From Spirosoma endbachense (GTDB lineage Bacteria; Bacteroidota; Bacteroidia; Cytophagales; Spirosomataceae): a DNA stretch of 64,000 nt. The stretch covers positions 2,206,659 through 2,270,658 of the forward strand of contig NZ_CP045997.1 of NCBI RefSeq assembly GCF_010233585.1. Direction: 5' to 3'. Positions 45,125 through 55,224 of this stretch are shown here, piece by piece. The notes beneath the pieces were generated by a model, which was not told the DNA's origin, ran no database searches, and saw only the letters and a program-made list of their open reading frames with translations. The position numbers and the translations under genes are program-made. Position 1 is the first letter of the stretch. Each line of letters begins with the position of its first letter.

Positions 45125-45943
45125 TTACCCAATTACTTTACTGGCGAACCGGTGGTAAAATGGGGTTTTACTGTCGGCCGTTTTCCGCTGATACTCACCC
45201 GTTACGAGCGGAATGTACATTACCCGACGACGGCTCAACGCACCGACGTGTGGTGACTGCTGCACCCGATGCCATAAACTACCATTATGGATCGTGAGAT
45301 CGCCTGCTTCAATATCAAATCCAACCTCACGCGGGTCTGGGCGATGATCGACAAACTGCCGCTTGCGGAACAGGGTCAATAAAGTGCTCTGTTTGTGGGT
45401 ACCGGGCAAAACGCGCAGACCACCGTTTGTCATCGGGCAGTCGTCCAGGTGCAGACCTACGTTGAGCATTGGCCGAATACGTTGCCCCAGAAACAGATCG
45501 CGCGGGCTATCGGTATGCCAGCCCATGCGGGAGAAGTTGCTCTCGGGCGTTCGTACATAATGATTGATAACCAGACCATCCTTTTCTTCTTCACCGATAC
45601 GTCCTTCGTAAGGTTGTAACAGTTGCGTCAGATCCTGAAAGCGGCTATCCTGTAGAAATTCATGCAGAACCGGGCTAAACAACGACGAAAAGGCAAACCG
45701 CTGAACGATACGCTGACCCGTTTCATCATTCCCATATTTGATGGGGGTTCCATTTATTTTATCCACGTTTTCGGCAATGAAATGTGCTTCTATACGCTGC
45801 ATTTCGACCAGAAAAAGCTGCACATCCTGGCGACTGACGAAGCCCTTTATGTGTAGATAGCCGTTTTTATTGAAAAACGTAATCTGCTGCTCTGTGAGAA
45901 AATCGCTTGTGGTTATTTCCGAAACTATACTTGCTGTCAACAT
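45125..45943 (-). CDS. Phytanoyl-CoA dioxygenase (PhyH) family protein
   Basis: The 272-residue protein is a non-haem Fe(II)/2-oxoglutarate oxygenase. Iron ligands are visible as H143 and D145 (GWHTDSPRD) and a distal H225 (GSLWHRVQ). The 2-oxoglutarate-binding Arg is probably one of the SRRRVMY arginines. NGGLRVLPGTHK is the typical loop. Substrates in this family vary widely. It is followed on the same strand, upstream in coordinates, by a separate FAD oxidoreductase gene; the intergenic spacing does not suggest an operon. Confidence 0.92.
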   Translation of the reverse strand: MLTASIVSEITTSDFLTEQQITFFNKNGYLHIKGFVSRQDVQLFLVEMQRIEAHFIAENVDKINGTPIKYGNDETGQRIVQRFAFSSLFSPVLHEFLQDSRFQDLTQLLQPYEGRIGEEEKDGLVINHYVRTPESNFSRMGWHTDSPRDLFLGQRIRPMLNVGLHLDDCPMTNGGLRVLPGTHKQSTLLTLFRKRQFVDHRPDPREVGFDIEAGDLTIHNGSLWHRVQQSPHVGALSRRRVMYIPLVTGEYQRKTADSKTPFYHRFASKVIG

Positions 45944-46105
45944 AATACAAACGAGTAGGCTTGAACAAATGAAAAGTGCGTTTAATGGGTATGGTCCGCC
46001 AATTTTCCAGGAAATCCTAAAACCAATATATTCTATAGTATTTGTAGTTTATAAACTACCGAAGCAGAAACTATCTACAGTCTTCTGCATGAGCAGGGCT
46101 ACACC

Positions 46106-47575
46106 TTAACCTGTTGCGAGTGACACTGTTATGGGCAGAGCAAATCCTTCGCGTAGGGCAACGCGGGCCGCATGATACCCACACATACCATGCACCCCGC
46201 CACCGGGTGGCGTAGATGATGAGCAGATGTATATTCCGGGAACTGATGTCCGGTAAGGCGATAGCGTAACAACTGGCCGGGTATACAACTGACGGATGTC
46301 AATGATCCCGCCGTTAATGTCGCCCCCTACGTAATTTGGATTGTACATCTCCAGTTGAGCGGTGTTCATGGTATGCCGCGCCAGAATCCGGTCCCTGAAA
46401 CCGGGCGCATACCGCTCGATCTGGCGTTCAATAACCTCCGTTCGGTCGACCGTCGAGCCATTTGGAACGTGACAGTACGCCCAGGCCGTATGTTTCCCTT
46501 CCGGTGCACGTGTCGAGTCAAATACACTTTGCTGCGCCAGCAACACATAAGGTCGATCTGGGTGCTGCCCCTGCGATGTAAGCCGTTCTGCTTCAGCGAT
46601 TTCTTCGAATGTACTACCCAGGTGGATTGTGCCAGCCTGTCGGCATTCCGGAGCCGTAAACGGAATTGGCCCGTCCAGCGCCCAATCGACTTTAAACACG
46701 CCCATGCCGTAGCGGTAGTTCTCCAACTGCCAGCGATACAGCCGGTTTGCGGTTCCGGAAGAGAATCGATCACCCGCTATAGAAAGCAATTGTTTCGGTG
46801 TCACATCAAATACGGCAACCTTCGCCGACGGCAACTGACTCATTGACCGAATCGGTGTATTCGTTTCAATTTTGCCTCCAATCGACCGAAAATACGACGC
46901 CAGCGCATTGGCAATAGCTCGTGAACCACCCTTAGGAACTGGCCAGCCCCGCAGATGCCCCGCCGTCATCAGGACCAGCGCAATGGCCGACGTTGTCAGA
47001 TTCGATAACGGCTGAATGGCATGGGCAGCCATTCCGGCAAACAAACCACGGGCTTCTTTTGTCCTGAATCGTTTAACCAATTGCACCGCAGATGGCAATG
47101 CATCCAAACCAAATTGAGCCATGTCGAATGGATGCTTTGGAAAGCGTAACGGCCCCAGCACATCCGCAGCCATTGTTGGCCAATGGCGCACCAGTGGTTC
47201 CAGCAAATCCAGATAGGCCCGCTCATCGATGCCCAGAGCATGGGCCGTTTCGCTAACCGACGGCCGCAGTGAGGCCGCTGTGCCGTCGTCGAAGGGATGC
47301 GCAGCAGACAAGGGCGGGTAAATAAACTCCAGCCCATGTTCGGCCAACGGAAGGCTCTGAAAAAATGGGGAACCTGCCGCCAACGGATGAACTGCCGAGC
47401 AGACATCATGCATGAAGCCAGGCAATGTCAGTTCTGCCGAACGCAATCCACCCCCAATTTCGGCTTTGGCTTCCAGCACCAGTACCGATAGACCGGCTTG
47501 TTGCAACGTGATCGCTGCGCTCAGGCCATTCGGTCCAGAGCCAACCACAACGGCATCATAATCTGGCTTACTCAA
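46106..47575 (-). CDS. FAD-dependent phytoene-desaturase-like oxidoreductase
   Basis: The 489-residue protein begins with the dinucleotide-binding motif AVVVGSGPNGLSAAITLQQAG (GxGxxG at 12-17) and EAKAEIGGGLRSAEL. The C-terminal FAD motif is GIYICSSSTPPGGGVHGMCGYHAA. It belongs to the CrtI-like/retinol-saturase-type group, which desaturates or isomerises isoprenoids and related lipids. No carotenoid genes are beside it, so the substrate is open. Confidence 0.9.
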   Translation of the reverse strand: MSKPDYDAVVVGSGPNGLSAAITLQQAGLSVLVLEAKAEIGGGLRSAELTLPGFMHDVCSAVHPLAAGSPFFQSLPLAEHGLEFIYPPLSAAHPFDDGTAASLRPSVSETAHALGIDERAYLDLLEPLVRHWPTMAADVLGPLRFPKHPFDMAQFGLDALPSAVQLVKRFRTKEARGLFAGMAAHAIQPLSNLTTSAIALVLMTAGHLRGWPVPKGGSRAIANALASYFRSIGGKIETNTPIRSMSQLPSAKVAVFDVTPKQLLSIAGDRFSSGTANRLYRWQLENYRYGMGVFKVDWALDGPIPFTAPECRQAGTIHLGSTFEEIAEAERLTSQGQHPDRPYVLLAQQSVFDSTRAPEGKHTAWAYCHVPNGSTVDRTEVIERQIERYAPGFRDRILARHTMNTAQLEMYNPNYVGGDINGGIIDIRQLYTRPVVTLSPYRTSVPGIYICSSSTPPGGGVHGMCGYHAARVALREGFALPITVSLATG

Positions 47576-47593
47576 AATTGAACTTTGTTTTTG

Positions 47594-47634
47594 GTTTACG
47601 AGAGCCAGATACTAGAATTCTGGCTCCCGTAAAC
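47594..47634. terminator. Hairpin after metY
   Basis: GTTTACGAGAGCCAGA (47594-47609) pairs with 47619-47634 with one mismatch. It lies 11 bp beyond the metY stop. No T-run follows on the minus strand, so the terminator call is tentative. Confidence 0.5.
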
Positions 47635-47644
47635 AGTACTCTGA

Positions 47645-48937
<1,293 letters not shown>

Positions 48938-49013
48938 TTATTGGTTTGTTAAGGGGTTGATAGGTAAATGTAAGCGTTGAGTAAATCAGAAGCGATGCAT
49001 TCAATAAATCGAC

Positions 49014-49901
49014 TTATTTAGCGGGTTCGTTCGGTCGCGATGGCTGCTGGTTCAGTACCTTACGCGTCTGCAAATCGAATTTCTGTCCTTTTCCCAGGAA
49101 AAAAAACGGACCACCTGTGCTGTTCTGACCCGATGGGTATTTGGCATTATTGGCAATCTGGTCGGCGGTATATACAGCAACATACGATGCGCCCATCACC
49201 TCAAACGTGTTTTTCTGAACGACAATAGCGGTCCCTTCGTCAATGCCGACACCGAGCAGTTCGGGCCGTGCTTTAATGACATCAATGAGGTCAAACTGGC
49301 GATTCCGGCGCAGAACGTGCTGGTCGATAGTCACGTTATGGATGAAATCGAGCCCCTCCGTGTGATCACCGATCATGATCGAGTTCCCTTTCGTGTCACC
49401 CCGCACCATGAATGACCCCTGAATGGTAGCCCCGGCTGATGTGCCACCAATGACCCCACCCCGGCTCAGTACAGCATTGAATTCCTTATGCGCCAACGTG
49501 TTCAGATAGGAGTCGGTTAGCCGCCAGTGACGGCCGCCCACGAACCAGACGCCCGTTGCTTTTTTCAACGGAGCAACGAATGATTCCTGATTGGCAACCT
49601 TCGGATCACGGGTATGCAGAATGGTTATGTTTTTCACACCCAGGCTCTGGAGTCTTTCGGTTTCGCGGGGCGCTTTGGTAGCCGAAGAATCTTCGCCTGC
49701 CGTAGGCACGATAACGATGTTGGCATTGGCGGGTCCACCCGCTAATTCAACGAAACGACTCCAGAGTTCGGGAGCCATGCTGCCACCCCCTACAATAACG
49801 AGTGCGCCTTTTTCGGGGCCAACGGTTTTGGGTTGAGTCTGCGCGTTGCTCAACAGGGAACTTAGGGCAAAAAAGAGGAGAATACTGAATTGCTTTTTCA
49901 T
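49014..49901 (-). CDS. Exported cyanophycinase-like S51 peptidase
   Basis: The 295-residue protein has a signal peptide (MKKQFSILLFFALSSLLSNAQ) and the S51 fold: KGALVIVGGGSM, GVWFVGGRHWRLTD and the nucleophile motif GGTSAGAT (Ser155). The later segments GLDFIHNVTIDQHVLRRNRQFDL and GVGIDEGTAIVV are conserved in cyanophycinases. Family members cleave beta-linked aspartyl peptides or cyanophycin. Extracellular versions let bacteria use cyanophycin as nitrogen source. Confidence 0.92.
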   Translation of the reverse strand: MKKQFSILLFFALSSLLSNAQTQPKTVGPEKGALVIVGGGSMAPELWSRFVELAGGPANANIVIVPTAGEDSSATKAPRETERLQSLGVKNITILHTRDPKVANQESFVAPLKKATGVWFVGGRHWRLTDSYLNTLAHKEFNAVLSRGGVIGGTSAGATIQGSFMVRGDTKGNSIMIGDHTEGLDFIHNVTIDQHVLRRNRQFDLIDVIKARPELLGVGIDEGTAIVVQKNTFEVMGASYVAVYTADQIANNAKYPSGQNSTGGPFFFLGKGQKFDLQTRKVLNQQPSRPNEPAK

Positions 49902-50112
49902 GCGTTTTTTAGGTTGTTAAATCAGTTCGTCAGAATGGTGTGTTTTCGGACAATTCAGGACAAATAAATGCCCTCAAACACGCAGCCTAACGGGATTTAA
50001 AGATAAGGCGAATAACCCTGATTCTATACCCACAGCATCTTAGTATCTAGATTTATGCTCCATAGCGTTTTTGCGATAATCCTTCAGTCACGACAGGCCA
50101 ACTGTCAGGCAC

Positions 50113-50400
50113 TTAACATATACTGTTCTGAACTGGCAATCCCAGATTGACGTAAGGCAGTAAATCGTCGGTATCCGTTATTGGCCGGAACAGCGTAACG
50201 ATAAATCGGCGTCGACACACCCACATTTCAACAAAAAAATGGTCAACGGCGTATAAGTGTAGCCGAAAATCGGGTAAATGCCGGGTAGCAACCGGTTGGC
50301 CTTTCTGCCAGATAATTGCCGCCTGCTCGGCAAACGGTAATCCACCGAATTCGGATACCGTCTTTCTTGCTTTACTGTTAATCATGGTTTTTAATAGCAT
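50113..50400 (-). CDS. Small conserved-looking protein of unknown function
   Basis: The 95-residue product (or 90 from Met6, MINSKARKTVSEF) has the layout EQAAIIWQKGQPVATRH...FRLHLYAVDHFFVEMWV, which resembles short Cytophagales proteins with an LYxLxxFFVEVWY-type core. No signal or membrane helix is evident. The function is unknown. Confidence 0.65.
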   Translation of the reverse strand: MLLKTMINSKARKTVSEFGGLPFAEQAAIIWQKGQPVATRHLPDFRLHLYAVDHFFVEMWVCRRRFIVTLFRPITDTDDLLPYVNLGLPVQNSIC

Positions 50401-50463
50401 TTCCTTTCGTCAAAAAACGGGCAGGCAACGAAATCTGAAGAAAGGTCAATTCACGAAACTTGA

Positions 50464-51729
50464 TTACTTACCCGTTTGCCGGGATGCTTGAGGAGCAGGG
50501 GTGTCGCCAAGCAACTGGCTGATGTGACTATTGAACTCCTGCACATATTCATCGTAATAGGCACCTGTAGCCGGGCCCGTATAACCCGTATGAATCTGAC
50601 TAACATTGCCTTTTTTATCAATGATAATGGTGGTGGGGAAAGCGAGTACTTTATTCAGCGCCGGAAGCGCTTCGGAGGCCACTTTCTTATCCGCTATTCC
50701 AGCAAACAAAATATCGTACTGAACATCGTACCGCTTAAGCAGTCGTGATAAGGCGGTTTTGGCAAAAGTCAGATCATTCTTTCGCTCGAAGGCCAGACCG
50801 ATTATTTCAACTCCCCGCTTTCGGTTGGCTTTGTACCAGGGAGCCAGAAAAGCAGTTTCATCGATACAGTTTGGACACCAGCTACCTAAAATCGTTACGA
50901 TCACGACTTTATTTTTGTATTTCGGATCATTGAGCGAAACAGATTTACCGTTGAGGTCTGGAAATGTGAAATCAAGTTTAGCATAACCAGGCTTCAGATT
51001 CGTCAAAGAATATAGATCCGGCAATGCGGCTTTTTCGTTCTTTACACCTGTTGCGGTAAAACCGCCCCGCACGTAACGAAATTCACCCGCGAATTTCCCA
51101 TCCTCGGTAAACTTTCCCCGAAAAACGGACGGCGACGAGCCACTAAACGAAGACAACACAAATTCGTTACCCGATACCTGACCGTCTAGATAGCGGTAAT
51201 CGCCCGTTACGGTTAGAATAGTACCTGTAACTCGGCTACCATTCTGTTCGAATACACCAACCGTTTTATTGACATCACCGGGGGCCCGCTCAATATTGAC
51301 ATCCCATTTGCCCGACAAATTGACGGCAGGAGCCACACCCGGTTCAAACCGGTAGGTTTTGCCATATTCAGCCGTTAACGGAAGGTCACGGCCACTTGAG
51401 TTACTGCGGTATACGCCCGTCAGTTTATCCGCTCCTTCTCGTTTAAAACGAAGCGTAGCGTCATACAGCGGGATCGGAACGAACACCGAGTCTCCCTGTT
51501 GCGTCAGGTCGGTCAACTCTTCACGCTCACGGGCATTAAGCAGATAAAGCTTTGTTGTAGCCACCGAATTACCAGCTTTCACTTCAAAATTGAACGGAAC
51601 AGTTTCCTGGCCAGCCTGAAAAACACCCCGCCACACGCCCTCACGTAATGGAGCTGGCGTTTGAGCAAAAAGGCTGGTACTGGTGAGTGCCGTGAGGAAT
51701 GCCGTGCCGGCGACCTGATTGAGTTTCAT
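50464..51729 (-). CDS. Exported TlpA-like thiol-disulfide protein
   Basis: The ATG at 51727-51729 (MKLNQVAGTAFLTALTSTSLFAQ) starts a signal peptide. The 421-residue product has an N-terminal beta-rich region (about 30-250, EGVWRGVFQAGQETVPFNFEVKAG) like other Cytophagales lipocalin-type extensions, and a C-terminal thioredoxin/TlpA domain (about 260-410) with the redox motif GSWCPNCIDE. It should reduce disulfides in the periplasm. It starts 11 bp after the redoxin gene and is in one operon with it. Confidence 0.93.
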   Translation of the reverse strand: MKLNQVAGTAFLTALTSTSLFAQTPAPLREGVWRGVFQAGQETVPFNFEVKAGNSVATTKLYLLNAREREELTDLTQQGDSVFVPIPLYDATLRFKREGADKLTGVYRSNSSGRDLPLTAEYGKTYRFEPGVAPAVNLSGKWDVNIERAPGDVNKTVGVFEQNGSRVTGTILTVTGDYRYLDGQVSGNEFVLSSFSGSSPSVFRGKFTEDGKFAGEFRYVRGGFTATGVKNEKAALPDLYSLTNLKPGYAKLDFTFPDLNGKSVSLNDPKYKNKVVIVTILGSWCPNCIDETAFLAPWYKANRKRGVEIIGLAFERKNDLTFAKTALSRLLKRYDVQYDILFAGIADKKVASEALPALNKVLAFPTTIIIDKKGNVSQIHTGYTGPATGAYYDEYVQEFNSHISQLLGDTPAPQASRQTGK

Positions 51730-51740
51730 AAAACGTGTTT

Positions 51741-52469
51741 TTAGGGATTGATGAATTGTGAACCGGCAGCAGCCAGAAAGCCCAACAGCCAAAGCGCAAA
51801 AAAGCCCTGCGCATACACATTCTGTCGGCCAACCGGCTTATCGATAAAGTCAGTATCCACCGGGCTCAGGGCCCAAACATGCGAAACAATCGTATCGATG
51901 TCGATTGGTGTATCGAAGTTTTCATCCAGAAAATGGTATTCGATCTGCCGATCTGGACCGACTACATACACGGCCGGAATAAAGGCTTCATCGGAAATGC
52001 CTGATACCCGATCCCAAACCGGACTGTCTTCGTTGTAAACTCCGAATTGACGCGACACTTGTTGATCAGCATCATGAGCGAACAGAAAATCCAGATTTTT
52101 ACCCTGTTTGGCGAGGACTTTTGGTGATTCGATGGAGAGTACAACTAATTCAGCGCCAACTTGCTGAAGGGCATCGTTCAGGCGGATCAGCGAATCCAAG
52201 TAAGGACCGGCATAACGCCCCCAGCATGGGCAATAAAAGCTAATGACTACCGGCTTTTCGGCCACTAAATCCAGAAGCGATACGGATTGACCGGATCCTG
52301 ATTTCGGGTAATTGAAGATGGAAGCCCGCCAATCGCCCGAACCGCCCGCCAGACTGAAAAATGGAGCCGTATCTCCTGTTTTTAACGGTTGAATATCGAC
52401 GTTCTTTTGGCGTGGCTTTGTGGTGAATGTGCGGAAATCGCCGAGTTCATTTTGAAATTCAAGTGTCAT
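51741..52469 (-). CDS. Redoxin (AhpC/TSA-like) with C-terminal hydrophobic tail
   Basis: The 242-residue protein has a thioredoxin-fold peroxiredoxin domain (about 30-190; GDTAPFFSLAGG, VVISFYCPCWGRYAGPY, FLFAHDADQQVSRQFGVY). The Cys motif is C80-P-C82. No signal peptide is present. The last 20 residues (GFFALWLLGFLAAAGSQF) form a strong hydrophobic helix, possibly a tail anchor. It is the first gene of a two-gene thiol operon with TlpA. The leader is about 375 nt long and holds a Cys-rich ORF. Confidence 0.88.
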   Translation of the reverse strand: MTLEFQNELGDFRTFTTKPRQKNVDIQPLKTGDTAPFFSLAGGSGDWRASIFNYPKSGSGQSVSLLDLVAEKPVVISFYCPCWGRYAGPYLDSLIRLNDALQQVGAELVVLSIESPKVLAKQGKNLDFLFAHDADQQVSRQFGVYNEDSPVWDRVSGISDEAFIPAVYVVGPDRQIEYHFLDENFDTPIDIDTIVSHVWALSPVDTDFIDKPVGRQNVYAQGFFALWLLGFLAAAGSQFINP

Positions 52470-52702
52470 GAGTAGTTGCGTTTATGTCGTGTTAAACCGA
52501 AATGATTATTCTTTAAAATATTTATCCTATATACTAAATAGGGTAATAATATAAATGAATTACTTGTTTTGTTTTGTAACGAGTCACGACAAATCAGTGA
52601 GTCGATTACATCCCTTAGTCAGTATCGACAGCGGGTTAATGTTTAATGGGTTAGTTGCTTGCCGTTCAACGACGGCATTTGTAAAAGAAGAAGAACTTAA
52701 CC
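52470..52702 (-). promoter_or_regulatory. Leader RNA of the redoxin-tlpA operon
   Basis: This region lies between the cysteine-rich leader ORF and the redoxin start. It contains a hairpin TGCCGT-TCAACG-ACGGCA (52660-52677) and a second, weaker one (CGAGTCAC...GTGAGTCG, near 52589-52613). No T-run follows, so if control occurs, it need not be intrinsic termination. A/T-rich sequence fills the rest. Confidence 0.4.
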
Positions 52703-52804
52703 TCAACAACAGCAGGCCATCGTCAGCATTGACATGGTGCGCATTCGGAACCGGGAAACAGGTGTTTCGAGAGAGAGAGCCGGTTGGGATGCTTGCTTAT
52801 TCAT
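52703..52804 (-). CDS. Leader peptide ending Met-Ala-Cys-Cys-Cys, candidate cysteine-responsive leader
   Basis: On the minus strand an ATG at 52802-52804 opens a 33-residue ORF. Its last 14 residues are RMRTMSMLTMACCC: four methionines there, with three tandem cysteine codons (TGC TGT TGT) directly before the stop. The ORF lies about 230 nt upstream of the redoxin gene in its 5' leader. Poly-cysteine short ORFs act as cysteine-responsive attenuators in mycobacteria; the same logic is proposed here for a thiol-redox operon. I see no strong SD sequence. The reverse-strand ORF at the same place has no supporting features. Confidence 0.5.
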   Translation of the reverse strand: MNKQASQPALSLETPVSRFRMRTMSMLTMACCC

Positions 52805-52849
52805 GAGTGTAAATAACTGCCTGACGGATCAGTCGACTAAGTTCATAGG

Positions 52850-52881
52850 CAAAGGTGGAAAGTATTTTTTTATTACGCAAA
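52850..52881 (-). promoter_or_regulatory. Putative promoter of the leader ORF and redoxin-tlpA operon
   Basis: On the minus strand TTTG (52881-52878) is 20 nt upstream of CACCTTTG (52857-52850), one base off TAnnTTTG. The start site would be near 52845, about 40 nt before the leader ATG. Confidence 0.5.
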
Positions 52882-52950
52882 TTTTTTAAGCAAAAAACTG
52901 CATTATTTTTACTAGTAATCCCCTGAAGATCAACCCCTAATCCCGATAGA

Positions 52951-53859
52951 CTAATACTTGATTTGTTCCTTAAACGGCGTTAATTTACTCCTTCCTGTGG
53001 GCTTCTTCCCCTGAATATCAAGAACATTCGACAATGTCTGCCGGAGTGCAAAGGTATAACGCAGGGTTAGTCCATAGGTCATACCGCTGCCGGTCCCATC
53101 AAATTGCGCATGGTGCGCTTCCCGGCCATTAATGTTGTACGTAACGTCCGTTTTAATGGAGCTTCCTAAACCCCAGAGCTTACGCACTGAAAAGCCCATA
53201 TCGAATTGATTGTTCAGGCGAACGTTGTATTCTACTCCGAGTTCGGCCATGGCTGTTGGAACCGCATTCGTAATTGTCTGACCACTCAATCGGAGTGTGT
53301 CTAACTTCTCTCTACGCCAATCGCGATAGCCATATCCCGAAAGCGCAAACTTACCCTTATCCTGAGTGCTGTTCGGGGTTATCCATAACCCGCCAGTCAG
53401 CCAAAAGCCTGACCTGTTCCAGGGGCCGCTGGTTGACAGGATCATCCGTTTACCACGTAGCACAAGCCCCTGTTTGTCATTGGAAAATCGGAAGGTATAG
53501 GGGTAAACACCGCTATTTACAAGCACTTCGGTATGAGTAGGCGAACTAACATAACCTGCTTCTACGGCCCACCGCTCCCGATAAGCCCAGCCAATGAGCG
53601 CACTCCACCCCAATTTTGTTACCCGATTGCTTCCGATCAGGTCATTAAATGAGTTATCGAGTTTAGCACGGTCTGTGCGAACAAAACCGTTCAGGGAAAC
53701 ATACCAGCGATCGCGGGTATACGCACCACCATAGCGAGCCAGTAACCGGTCATATTGATGACGCTGGTCTGGAATTTGGTAGTAGTCGGCCGATTCCTGC
53801 CCCAAAGCAGGCAAGCTGGCCAATACTACAAGCAAAAAAACAAAGTAGCGTTTCATCAT
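52951..53859 (-). CDS. Predicted outer-membrane beta-barrel protein
   Basis: The 302-residue protein has a signal peptide (MKRYFVFLLVVLASLPALGQ; the second of two adjacent ATGs may be used). Alternating aromatic and polar strands run throughout (WYVSLNGFVRTD, WSALIGWAYRERWAVEAGYV, NQFDMGFSVRKLWGLG, MTYGLTLRYTFAL). This is the pattern of a beta-barrel, but no named family is recognised and a basic tail follows the last strand. Confidence 0.7.
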   Translation of the reverse strand: MMKRYFVFLLVVLASLPALGQESADYYQIPDQRHQYDRLLARYGGAYTRDRWYVSLNGFVRTDRAKLDNSFNDLIGSNRVTKLGWSALIGWAYRERWAVEAGYVSSPTHTEVLVNSGVYPYTFRFSNDKQGLVLRGKRMILSTSGPWNRSGFWLTGGLWITPNSTQDKGKFALSGYGYRDWRREKLDTLRLSGQTITNAVPTAMAELGVEYNVRLNNQFDMGFSVRKLWGLGSSIKTDVTYNINGREAHHAQFDGTGSGMTYGLTLRYTFALRQTLSNVLDIQGKKPTGRSKLTPFKEQIKY

Positions 53860-54005
53860 TCAATATAGCTGGTTTTGTCACCCAAAATAACACACTTAAT
53901 TGATTGTCTGTTAACTTTTTACGCAAATTTTAATGCGTTTGTTGCAAGATAGACCCAATCCACACCAAAAAAGGTGGAATTTACCCATTAATTACTCAAA
54001 AAAAG

Positions 54006-54038
54006 TTAGCCCGACCCCTGAGTCGGAGGTCGGGCTAA
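54006..54038 (-). terminator. Terminator after the DUF2911 gene
   Basis: TTAGCCCGACC (54006-54016) pairs with 54028-54038. On the minus strand it is followed by a T-run (plus-strand A-run 53998-54004). It ends the minus-strand DUF2911 gene at 54119. Confidence 0.82.
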
Positions 54039-54118
54039 GTAATTATTTAGGTAAACCAAGCAAGCCGGGAATTCTTTATTCGGGAAATTACCAGGTTGCT
54101 GACCTACCAATGTTAAAC

Positions 54119-54652
54119 TTACGAGCCGTGTTTCATTACCGGCACTGATATCGTCATGTTATCCCAGGCAATGGCAATGCTGCTGTTAGAGGGCGTAATG
54201 GTCAGTTTTTCGATGGGCGTTTTAGCCATCGATACAGGTACCTTTATCATTGCCACATCGTTACCTTTGATTTTTTCGTAGTCGTAAGCACCCCACTGAC
54301 CCAGTGTGCTATTCAGCAAAACACTCCACTCTTTTTCGCCGGGAATGGTGAAGAGTGTGTAGGTACCTGCCTTCACCATTTTGTCACCGAACATGACGTC
54401 GCTTTTGAACGTAATTTCGGTAGCTTCATTGGCACCAGTCCGCCAGACTTTACCGTATTTCTCTAAACTAGCCGATCCTTCTGGTCCGAAAATAACCCGG
54501 CCTTTTTTAGAAGGCTGGCCATATACAATTTTGATATTCTTATCGGGGCTTTCTACAGTTAACTTCGGACTTACTGGCGGCTTTTTGTCCTGTGCCTGCG
54601 CCAGTGATACCAGGGCAAACAGGAGACTAAAGACTGCAATCAGATTTTTCAT
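54119..54652 (-). CDS. Exported DUF2911 protein
   Basis: The ATG at 54650-54652 (MKNLIAVFSLLFALVSLAQAQ) starts a signal peptide; upstream frame extension has no family similarity. The 177-residue product matches DUF2911: IKIVYGQPSKKGRVIFG, YGKVWRTGANEATEITF, KAGTYTLFTIPGEKEWSVLLN. The role of the family is unknown. A second protein with the same domain is encoded at 56684-57877. Confidence 0.9.
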   Translation of the reverse strand: MKNLIAVFSLLFALVSLAQAQDKKPPVSPKLTVESPDKNIKIVYGQPSKKGRVIFGPEGSASLEKYGKVWRTGANEATEITFKSDVMFGDKMVKAGTYTLFTIPGEKEWSVLLNSTLGQWGAYDYEKIKGNDVAMIKVPVSMAKTPIEKLTITPSNSSIAIAWDNMTISVPVMKHGS

Positions 54653-55224
54653 GATGGTGAAATTGATTTGGTTGATTGTTTGTGTCATATACGCTACAAA
54701 GTAAACGATAGTTTTTGGGGAATAATGTAATGAATAAGGAGGAAACTGTATTTTTCCTACACCCATCTCCGTAAGCTATACGACCCGCTAGCAAGCTTCT
54801 ACATACAGCTAAAAACGCATAAAGTGCTGACTATTAACCCATTTTATTTGCTTACTGTTTTTCGAAAAAATTTACACTTAAAAAAACTGATACGTAATCT
54901 TATTTATTGGCTCTAATAAAGTATACATGAAAATGGTCGATTTTTTTAAAAGGCTATCTCGCTGAATCTTATTAAAGAGAATTCGTTGTCGGGCAAACTG
55001 GAACGGCAAATTGTTCTTTTCAACGGTATTTTAAAGCGATAACCTCAACCCGTTCAATGATAAACGCCCGGCCAATGGTCGGGCGTTTATCATTGAACGG
55101 GTTGAACCAGGCAATACCTTTCTACTGACACAATAGTTTCTCCTGGTTGGCAACCAAAGACCAGAATCAATAGCAACCCACGCGAAGCGAAACATGAATG
55201 GATCTTACGATGGAGCTGTCAGGG
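54653..55224. other. Intergenic region with a long hairpin
   Basis: Most of this 572-bp stretch is A/T-rich non-coding sequence. At 55045-55105 it holds a near-perfect hairpin: arms of 29 bp, one wobble, loop of 3 nt, core TAAACGCCCGGCC. It lies 120 bp past the next gene's stop and may be a terminator or a palindromic repeat. No other gene was seen. Confidence 0.6.

Noticed and set aside
45870..46109. 79-codon plus-strand ORF between the PhyH and oxidoreductase genes
   Set aside because: It overlaps the PhyH start antisense, has no domain, signal or terminator, and lies in A/T-rich spacer.
52555..52806. 83-codon plus-strand ORF in the redoxin leader
   Set aside because: It is antisense to the Cys-rich leader ORF, has no domain or signal, and its composition does not look like a real protein.
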